The position numbers and the translations under genes are program-made. Positions 56,990 through 64,000 of a stretch of DNA of 64,000 bases are shown here, in pieces. The notes under the pieces are model-generated. The model made no database searches and was not told where the DNA came from. It saw nothing but the letters and a program-made list of their open reading frames with translations. Source of the stretch: Artemia franciscana (Eukaryota > Arthropoda > Branchiopoda > Anostraca > Artemiidae); the NCBI RefSeq assembly GCF_032884065.1, contig NC_088873.1:9187702-9251701 (forward strand). The letters are read 5' to 3'. Position 1 is the stretch's first letter. Each line of letters begins with the position of its first letter.

Positions 56990-57883
56990 ATGTTTAAGTT
57001 TAAAATGACTGATGAACTTACAATGGCAAAAGCCGATGAAGATGCTCAAAGAGTCTATGCCAAAAAACTTGCTGCTGATAGAGAAAGTCAGAAAAGAAAG
57101 CGTGACGAGGAATCAAAAGAACAGCAAGGAAACAGGCTTGAGGCTGATAGAGAAAGAAAGAACAGAAAGCGTGCCGAGGAATCAAAAGAACAGCAAGGGA
57201 ACAGGCTTGGTGCTGATAGAGAAAGAAAGAACAGAAAGCGTGCCGAGGAACTACCAGAGCAACGTGAAAGCAGACTTGCTGCTAAAAGAGAAAGTGAAAA
57301 AAGAAGGCTTGCCGAGGAATCACAAGAACAGCAAGAAATCAGGCTTGCTGCTGATAGAGAAAGTAAGAAAAGAAAGCGTGCCGAGGAATCACTAGAACAG
57401 CAAGAAATCAGGCTTGCTGCTGATAGAGAAAGTAAGAAAAGAAAGCGTGCCGAGGAATCAGAGCAACCTGAAAGTTATCGCCTGGCATTCAGGTACAGCC
57501 CAGTCGATGATCATAGCTTGAGTAGATGTGTTCAAATCGGGACAATGTCTAAAATTTGTCCCTATTGCAAGGCCTTGAAATTCAATGGTGAAACAATGGG
57601 AATGTGTTGCGCCTCAGGAAAAGATAAACTTCCTCTATTGGCTGCACCACCAGAGCCATTGAAGACTTTCCTTACTGGAACTACGTCAGAATCTAAGCGT
57701 TTTTTGTCAAAAATCAGAAAATACAACTCATGTTTCCAAATGACGTCGTTTGGAGCCCAAATCAAAAATCCAGATCAATTTATGTCTACTTTCAAAGTAA
57801 AAGGGCAAATTTATCATAGAGCAGGGTCCCTTCTACCATTCTCAGGCGAGGCCAACCTACCATCTTTAAAGATACCACGATAG
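56990..57883 (+). pseudogene. Helitron Rep N-terminus, five 23-residue units, truncated
   Basis: MFKFKMTDELTMAKADEDAQ, then units such as RLEADRERKNRKRAEESKEQ (69 bp each) to about residue 155, then the zinc region ICPYCKALKFNGETMGMCCA and KYNSCFQMTSFGAQIKNPDQ. At SLLPFSGE the frame passes into ANLPSLKIPR, which is linker sequence in another frame (GQPTIFKDTTI elsewhere). About 1.9 kb of Rep including HUH and Tyr motifs is therefore missing. The first two thirds is uninterrupted. Confidence 0.8.
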
Positions 57884-57939
57884 GAAGACTCTACACCGTT
57901 CACCCCAATCAACATGAATGCTTCTTTCTACGCCTGCTT

Positions 57940-59185
57940 TTGGTGAATGTACCCGATCCGACATCCTTTGAGTATTTGAGAACTGTAAACGGTGCTATAG
58001 ATGACACTTACCTTAGTGCATGCCAAGCTCTGAATTTATTGGAGAATGACCAACACTGGGATAACTGCATCAATGACGCGTGCGAAACGTCTACCCCAAG
58101 TCAAATTCGTGCATTGTTTGGCATCATTTTAATAACTTGCTCTCCATCAGCTCCTACAGAGTTATGGGAAAAATATAAGTCAAAAATGTCCGAAGATATA
58201 CTCCATCGAAAACAGCTAGAGATGTCAGATATGACTTTTGATTTTACATCAGAAATTTATAACTACAATTTAGTTATTATAGAAGATTTGTGCGTACGTA
58301 TGGCAAACAAACTTCTTCAGGATTCGGGAATGCCGTCACCTAACCGTATCGCTGCTGTTTCGACATGTGTAGAATTGGATCGTGAACAAAGTTACAGTAC
58401 GAGTGATCTATTGTCGTATGTACAAAATAACATTTCCAAGTTAACGTCGGAACTAAAAGACATTTATGATACGATAATGCATTTTGTCGATAACAACGTT
58501 GGAGAAATTTTCTTTTTGGATGCGCCAGGAGGTACTGGTAAAACGTTTGTGATAAAACTGATTCTGGCATCAATTCGATCAAAAAATGATATAGCGTTGG
58601 CAATTGCGTCGTCCGAAATAGCCGAAACATTGCTGCCTGGTGGAAGAACTGCTCATTCCGCTTTGAAATTGCCTCTGAATTTACATTCTACAGAAACTCC
58701 CACGTGCAATATTTCCAAATCATCTGGGATGGGTAAAGTATTGCAGCAATGCAAACTTATTATTTGGGATGAGTGCACAATGGCACATAAAAAATCGCTC
58801 GAGGCTCTGGATCAATGCTTCAAAGATTTGAGAGGGAAGTCGAAACCCTTTGGCAGCATATTAATATTGCTTGTGGGAGATTTCAGGCAAACATTACCTA
58901 TAATACCTAGATCAACTCCTGCAGACGAAATGAATGCTTGCCCTTAAAAATTCTAATTTATGGGCACACGTAAAAATATTAAAATTAACTACAAATATGC
59001 GTGTCCGATTGCAAAACGATGACTCTGGTCAAACATTTTCAGATCAATTGCTGGCAATTGGAAACGGAAAGCTCCCAGTAGACTCAATTTCAGGACGTAT
59101 ACAACTACCTGCTGATTTCTGTAATTTAGTGACGTCCAAAAATGAGTTGATTGAAAAAGTATTTCCGAATATTCTAAAAAATTAA
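57940..59185 (+). pseudogene. Helitron PIF1-like helicase with linker
   Basis: Frame 57940-58947 (335 codons): linker (TSFEYLRTVNGAIDDTYLSA), then helicase motif I FFLDAPGGTGKTFVIK (about residue 195), motif Ia ASSEIAETLLPGGRTAHSAL, motif II KLIIWDECTMAHKKSLEAL and motif III LLVGDFRQTLPIIPRS. A one-base shift near 58945 moves to frame 58934-59185 (KNSNLWAHVKILKLTTNMRV; SISGRIQLPADFCNLVTSKN). The segment up to motif VI is then deleted. Walker A Lys and the DE of motif II are intact. The helicase would unwind DNA during rolling-circle transposition. Confidence 0.85.
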
Positions 59186-59324
59186 TGGACAATTGTACGT
59201 TGCATGTTCGAGGGTCGGTAAACCTGACAATCTATTTATATGCAGCGACAATTGGACAGCGAAGAATGTTGTATATTCGCAAGTTTTACGCAGTTAATTT
59301 GTATTGTATCTATCTATCTATCTA

Positions 59325-59652
59325 TCTATATAAAAACGAGTTGTGTGTATGCATGTTTGTTTGTTTGTAAAAACAGCGTTTGCATATGACGTCATTATTA
59401 GTACATACGGCTTTGTATATGCACAGACAATGGGAAAGCCAAGAATGTTGTATATTCGCAATTTTTACGTAGTTTGAAACACATACATAAATCTATCTAT
59501 ATTCACAGATGGGACACAGGGACACAACTACAATGGCGCGTAACTAATATGGCGCGTAACGACTTACGCGCGCTGGGGGGCTTGGGGGGGGGGCGCGAAG
59601 CGCCCCACCAACTAGGTGTTGGGGTGGCGCAAAGCGCCACCCCAACAGCTTG
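59325..59652 (+). mobile_element. Short Helitron of the second 5' subfamily
   Basis: It begins TCTATATAAAAACGAGTTGT, GTATGCATGTTTGTTTG and TTTGCATATGACGTCATTAT, like 27440-27540 and (reversed) 45520-45628. It continues with last-helicase-codon remnants and the standard 3' hairpin. About 330 bp; it shares its 3' end with the larger element it sits in. Confidence 0.55.
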
Positions 59653-59868
59653 TATATATATATATATCTATATATATAAAAATAAGTTGTCTGTCTGTGG
59701 GTCTGTCTGTGGATCAGGTGACGTCATGTTTCTGTGTTGACTGACGTCATGAAATTAGTTGTCGTCATTTTTGATTTGACGGTGACGTCATTCAAGATAT
59801 TTAAGACATATGTTCACGTAGAAATCATATGTATGACATATGTTCATATGTTCACGTAGAAATGTTTA

Positions 59869-60606
59869 AGTTTACAATGACTGATGAACTTACCATGGCA
59901 AAAGCCGATGAAGATGCTCAAAGAGTCTATGCCAAAAAACTTGCTGCTGATAGAGAAAGTCAGAAAAGAAAGCGTGCCGAGGAATCAAAAGAACAGCAAG
60001 GAAACAGGCTTGAGGCTGATAGAGAAAGAAAGAACAGAAAGCGTGCCGAGGAATCAAAAGCACAGCAAGGAAACAGGCTTGAGGCTGATAGAGAAAGAAA
60101 GAACAGAAAGCGTGCCGAGGAATCAAAAGAACAGCAAGGAAACAGGCTTGAGGCTGATAGAGAAAAAAAAACAGAAAGCGTGCTGAGGAACTACCAGAGC
60201 AACGCGGAAGCAGACTTGCTGCTAAAAGAGAAAGTGAAAAAAGAAGGCGTGCCGAGGAATTACAAGAACATCAAGAAATCATGCTTGCTGCTGATAGAGA
60301 AAGTAAGAAAAGAAAGCGTGCCGAGGAATCACAAGAACAGCAAGAAATCAGGCTTGCTGCTGATAGAGAAAGTAAGAAAAGAAAGCGTGCCGAGGAATCA
60401 GAGTAACCTGAAAGTTATCGCCTGGCATTCAGGTACAACCCAGTCGATGATTATAGCTTGAGTAGATGTGTTCCAATCGGGACAATGTCTAAAATTTGTC
60501 CCTATTGCAAGGCCTTGAAATTCAATGGTGAAACAATGGGAATGTGTTGCGCCTCAGGAAAAGTTAAACTTCCTCTATTGGCTGCACCACCAGAGCCATT
60601 GAAGAC
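59869..60606 (+). pseudogene. Helitron Rep N-terminus, expanded repeats
   Basis: The frame from the family-typical ATG (MFKFTMTDELTMAKADEDAQ) has four near-identical 69-bp units (RLEADRERKNRKRAEESKEQ), then a single-base change in an A run (GAGAAAAAAAAACAG) shifts the frame near 60167. Repeat units continue in another frame to 60400, then a stop (GAGTAACC) where others have GAGCAACC. The zinc region ICPYCKALKFNGETMGMCCA is still readable at 60490-60560. Confidence 0.75.
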
Positions 60607-60608
60607 GA

Positions 60609-61489
60609 ATGAATGCTTGCCTGAAAAATTCTAATTTATGGGCACACGTAAAAATATTAAAATTAACTACAAATATTCGTGTCCGATTGCAAAACGATGA
60701 CTCTGGTCAAACATTTTCATATCAATTGCTGACAATTGGAAACGGAAAGCTCCCAGTAGACTCAATTTCAGGACGTATACAACTACCTGCTGATTTCTGT
60801 AATTTAGTGACGTCCAAAAATGAATTGATTGAAAAAGTATTTCCGAATATTCTAAAAAATTATAAAAATAATAAATGGCTAAGTGAAAGAGCGATTCTCG
60901 CACCCAAAAATATAGACGTCCACGAAATCAACAATATTGTTTTGACCAAGATTCGAGACCAGGCAGTCCTTTACAAGTCAATCGACACAGTTTTGGAACC
61001 AAATGAAGCGGTTAATTATCCATCTGAATTTTTAAATTCCATAGATCTTTCAGGGTTTCCATCACACGTGCTACAACTAAAAATAGGCGTACCAATAATA
61101 CTTTTAAGAAATATAAACCCACCAAAGCTTTGCAATGGCACTCGACTTGCCGTAAAAAAACAATGGAAAACCTAATAGAGGCCACAATCTTGACAGGGCC
61201 TTTTGAGGGTGAGGCTGTTCTTATTCCTCGCATTCCCATGATTCCAACGGATCTGCCTTTTCAATTTAAAAGATTGCAATTCCCAATTCGATTAGCATTT
61301 GCAATCACCATTAACAAAGCTCAAGGTCAATCATTAGAAAAATGTGGTATAGATCTTAATACTGATTGTTTTTCCCATGGACAATTGTACGTTGAATGTT
61401 CGAGGATCGGTAAACCTGACAATCTATTTATATGCAGCGACAATTGGACAGCGAAGAATGTTGTATATTCGCAAGTTTTACGCAGTTAA
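60609..61489 (+). pseudogene. Helitron helicase C-terminal half with natural end
   Basis: Frame 60609-61175: KNSNLWAHVKILKLTTNIRV, DSISGRIQLPADFCNLVTSK, IDVHEINNIVLTKIRDQAVL and GVPIILLRNINPPKLCNGTR. One shift at the A run near 61155 leads to frame 61130-61489: ATILTGPFEGEAVLIPRIPM, FAITINKAQGQSLEKCGIDL (motif VI), GQLYVECSRIGKPDNLFICS and NVVYSQVLRS, stop. It provides the best view of the C-terminus in this window. Confidence 0.85.
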
Positions 61490-61623
61490 TTTGTATTGTA
61501 TCTATCTATCTATCTATCTATATAAAAATTTCTCGACGTCATGAAATTAGTTGCCGTCATTTTTGCTTTGACGGTGACGTCATTCAAGTTATATAAGACA
61601 TATGTTCACGTAGAAATCTATTA

Positions 61624-62136
61624 ATGTTTAAGTTTACAATGACTGATCAAGATGCTCAAAGAGTCTATGCCAAAAAACTTGCTGCTGATAGAGAAAGTCA
61701 GAAAAGAAAGCGTGCCGAGGAACTACCAGAGCAACGCGAAAGCAGACTTGCTGCTAAAAGAGAAAGTGAAAAAAGAAGGCGTGCCGAGGAATCAAAAGAA
61801 CAGCAGGGAAACAGGCTTGAGGCTGATAGAGAAAGAAAGAACAGAAAGCATGCCGAGGAACTACCAGAGCAACGCGGAAGCAGACTTGCTGCTAAAAGAG
61901 AATGTGAAAAAAGAAGGTGTGCCGAGGAATTACAAGAACAGCAAGAAATCAGGCTTGCTGCTGATAGAGAAAGTGACAAACACTGGGATAACTGCATCAA
62001 TGACGCGTGCGAAACGTCAACCCCAAGTCAAATTCGTGCATTGTTTGGCATCATTTTAACAACTTGCTCTCCATCAGCTCCTACAGAGTTATGGGAAAAA
62101 TATAAGTCAAAAATGTCCGAAGATATACTTCATTGA
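61624..62136 (+). pseudogene. Rep N-terminus fused to helicase linker
   Basis: MFKFTMTDQDAQRVYAKKLA lacks the DELTMAKADE segment found in other copies. Five 23-residue units of mixed type follow, then RESDKHWDNCINDACETSTP, which is in-frame fusion to the linker. A TGA (CATTGAAAAC; CATCGAAAAC elsewhere) ends it at SEDILH. The zinc and HUH regions are deleted. Confidence 0.75.
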
Positions 62137-62157
62137 AAACAGTTACAGACGTCAGAT

Positions 62158-63240
62158 ATGACTTTTGATTTTACATCAGAAATTTATAACTACACTTTAG
62201 TGGTTATAGAAGATTTGTGCGTAAGTATGGCAAACAAACCTCTTCAGGATTTGGGAATGCCTTCACCTAACCGTATCGCTGCTGTTTCGACATGTGTAGA
62301 ATTGGATCGTGAACAAAGTTACAGTACGAGTGATCTATTGTCGTATGTACAAAATAACATTTCCAAGTTAACGTCGGAACAAAAAGACATTTATGATACG
62401 ATAATGCATTGTGTCGATAACAACGTTGGAGAAATTTTCTTTTTGGATGCGCCAGGAGGTACTGGTAAAACGTTTGTGATAAAACTGATTCTGGCATCAA
62501 TTCGATCAAAAAATGATATAGCGTTGGCAATTGCTTCGTCCGGAATAGCCGCAACATTTCTGCCTGGTGGAAGAACTGCTCATTCCGCTTTGAAATTGCC
62601 TCTGAACTTGCATTCTACAGAAACTCCCACGTGCAATATTTCCAAATCATCTGGGATGGGTAAAGTATTGCAGCAATGCAAACTTATTATTTGGGATGAG
62701 TGCACAATGGCACACAAAAAATCGCTCGAGGCTCTGGATCAATGCTTGAAAGATTTGCGAGGGAAGTTGAAACTCTTTGGCAGCACCTTAATATTGCTTG
62801 CGGGAGATTTCAGGCAAACATTACCTATAATACCTAGATCAACTCCTGCAGACGAAATGAATGCTTGCCTGAAAAATTCTAATTTATGGGCACACGTAAA
62901 AACATTAAAATGAACTACAAATATGCGTGTCCGATTGCAAAACGATGACTCTGGTCAAACATTTTCAGATCAATTGCTGGCAATGGGAAACGGAAAGCTC
63001 CCAGTAGACTCAATTTCAGGACGTATACAACTACCTGCTGATTTCTGTAATTTAGTGACGTCCAAAAATGAATTGATTGAAAAAGTATTTCCGAATATTC
63101 TAAAAAAGTATAAAAATAATAAATGGCTAAGTGAAAGAGCGATTCTCGCACCCAAAAATATAGACGTCCACGAAATCAACGATATTGTTTTGACCAAGAT
63201 TCAAGACCAGGCAGTCCTTTACAAGTCCTTTACACCAACT
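62158..63240 (+). pseudogene. Helitron helicase motifs I-III
   Basis: Frame 62158-62913 (251 codons): DAPGGTGKTFVIKLILASIR (motif I), ASSGIAATFLPGGRTAHSAL (Ia), KLIIWDECTMAHKKSLEALD (II), LLAGDFRQTLPIIPRSTPAD (III), NSNLWAHVKTLK, then TGA (AAATGAACT versus AAATTAACT elsewhere). The next frame, 62923-63279, carries MRVRLQNDDSGQTFSDQLLA through TKIQDQAVLYKS. The catalytic motifs I and II are the consensus ones. Confidence 0.85.
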
Positions 63241-63305
63241 AGGTGTTGGGGTGGCGCGAAGCGCCACCCCAACAGCTAGTATATATATCTATATATATAT
63301 ATATA

Positions 63306-63567
63306 CTAGCTGTTGGGGTGGCGCTTCGCGCCACCCCAACACCTAGTTGGTGGGGCGCTTCGCGCCCCCCCAAGCCCCCCCGCGCGCGTAAGTCGTTACA
63401 CGCAATATTAGTTACGCGCCATTGTAGTTGTGTCCCTGTGTCCCACCTGTGAATATAGATAGATTTATATATGTGTTTCAAACTACGTAAAAATTGCGAA
63501 TTTCCCACTACTGGGAGCTTTCCATTGAAAATGTTTGACCAGAGTCATCGTTACAGAGACAGACAAC

Positions 63568-63590
<23 letters not shown>
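63306..63590 (-). mobile_element. Very short Helitron, opposite orientation
   Basis: The 3' end CTAG at 63306-63309 with hairpin lies on the minus strand. It is followed by the standard 3' subterminal GC-rich segment, the ACCTGTGAATATAG motif and a hybrid interior (helicase NDDSGQTF codons fused to last-codon remnant), ending AGACAACTTATTTATATATA. About 280 bp. Confidence 0.65.

Positions 63591-63642
<52 letters not shown>
63565..63642. repeat. (TA)n tract between Helitron 5' ends
   Basis: Pure TA between the minus-strand 5' end on the left and the plus-strand 5' end at about 63643. Confidence 0.95.
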
Positions 63643-63645
<3 letters not shown>

Positions 63646-64000
63646 ATATATATAAAAATAAGTTGTCTGTCTGTGGATGTGTGGATGGATGTGTGGATGG
63701 ATGTGTCAGGTGACGTCATGTTTCGGCTGACGTCATGAAATTAGTTGCCGTCATTTTTGCTTTGAAGGTGACGTCATTCAAGTTATATAAGACATATGTT
63801 CGCCGTCATGTTTCGGCTGACGTCATGAAATTAGCTGCCATCATTTTTGCTTTGAAGGCATCATTTTTGCTTTGAAGGCGTGACGTCATTCAAGTTATAT
63901 AAGACAGATGTTCGTGTAGAATTCTATTAATACTTAAGTTTATAATGACTGATGAAGATGCTCAAAGAGTCTATGCCAGAAAACTTGCTGGTGATAGAGA
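63643..64000 (+). mobile_element. Helitron 5' part, runs off the window
   Basis: TCTATATATATAAAAATAAG, then GTTGTCTGTCTGTGGATGTG with a GTGTGGATGGAT duplication, as in 54142. The leader is partly duplicated (63720-63800 and 63802-63910), with four TGACGTCA sites. The Rep start at about 63945 (MTDEDAQRVYARKLAGDRE) is cut by the window edge. Confidence 0.7.

Larger units (their letters stand above)
56761..59652 (+). mobile_element. Helitron with Rep N-terminus joined to helicase, 2.9 kb
   Basis: The 5' end is at about 56761, the leader at 56817-56990, a Rep N-terminal frame at 56990-57883, a linker-helicase frame at 57940-58947, then degraded helicase to 59185, last codons at 59185-59296, a nested short Helitron start at about 59325, and a 3' hairpin at 59620-59652. 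The terminal tetranucleotide is CTTG instead of CTAG. Rep catalytic sequence is deleted between LLPFSG and the linker at about 57850-57866. Confidence 0.75.
59667..61500 (+). mobile_element. Internally deleted Helitron, no 3' hairpin
   Basis: 5' end at about 59667, CRE sites at 59716-59790, Rep N-terminus 59869-60606, helicase C-terminus 60609-61489, then TATCTATCTATC and directly the leader of the next copy. The deletion joins the Rep zinc region (PPEPLKT) to NECLPEKF/CLKNSNLWAH, removing Rep core and helicase motifs I-III. Confidence 0.75.
61510..63279 (+). mobile_element. Internally deleted Helitron, 1.77 kb, with 3' hairpin
   Basis: The leader (61535-61620, GGTGACGTCATTCAAG) follows a TCTATC repeat. 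Rep N-terminal units are fused at about 61977 to the linker (DKHWDNCINDACET). A helicase with motifs I-III follows, ending abruptly at about 63230 (VLYKSFTPT) against the 3' end (hairpin 63248-63270, CAGCTAG to 63279). Only about 40 bp separate the coding break from the hairpin. Confidence 0.75.

Overview
This window looks like repeat-packed intergenic DNA from an arthropod nuclear genome. It is AT-rich, with no operons, no rRNA and no convincing intact host gene. The only host-gene material I recognise is two broken copies on the minus strand: SEC62 (about 36.9-38.0 kb) and the C-terminal end of a long-chain acyl-CoA synthetase (about 19.1-19.5 kb). The repeat repertoire (Helitrons, CR1/L2-like, RTE-like and other LINEs, Penelope-like elements, TIR-bearing MITEs, a tRNA-derived SINE) fits an arthropod, possibly a crustacean, but I cannot name the species from sequence alone.

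Layout. 0-8.5 kb: foldback/MITE elements, a CT-rich minisatellite, a broken Penelope-like element (minus strand) and a tandemly duplicated block carrying a TIR MITE. 8.5-14.9 kb: a decayed LINE ORF1 with zinc knuckles and the start of an endonuclease, then a second, longer CR1/L2-like LINE with endonuclease and reverse transcriptase, itself split by a 1.6-kb insertion. 15-19 kb: dispersed repeat units, a tRNA-like SINE, Penelope fragments. 19.1-22.1 kb: acyl-CoA synthetase fragment directly abutting another LINE and a second partial copy of that LINE. 22.5-28.6 kb: Helitron cluster 1. 28.6-38 kb: dispersed repeats, a LINE nested inside another LINE (30.4-34.9 kb), a low-information stretch, then the SEC62 pseudogene. 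38.0-41.5 kb: a nearly full-length RTE-like LINE with a 12-bp target-site duplication. 41.5-64 kb: Helitron cluster 2, the dominant feature.

Helitrons. One family explains most of 22.5-28 kb and 44.8-64 kb. Its 5' end begins TCTTCTATATATAT..AAGTTGTCTG. Its 3' end is a strong GC hairpin followed by CAGCTAG. It inserts between A and T. The coding capacity, pieced together by eye over many copies, is a Rep-helicase: an Arg/Glu-rich 23-residue repeat region, a CxxC/CC zinc region, a Rep (HUH) domain with a two-tyrosine motif, and a PIF1-like SF1 helicase. No copy here is intact; most are internally deleted derivatives with different breakpoints. The 5' leaders carry several perfect TGACGTCA palindromes (CRE/ATF-type). 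Three copies carry a short accessory reading frame whose C-terminal half is not found in the Rep-helicase; one is uninterrupted. A 7-unit, 156-bp tandem array at 52.9-54.0 kb has units that each begin with the Helitron 5' end.

The most promising observations are the conserved accessory frame, the tandem array derived from a Helitron 5' end, the CRE-rich leaders, a hypervariable TA tract at a fixed place in the element, and a 1.65-kb direct duplication joining helicase sequence to a spacer that also lies, inverted, beside the SEC62 pseudogene. Family assignments are from motif recognition, not database searches.
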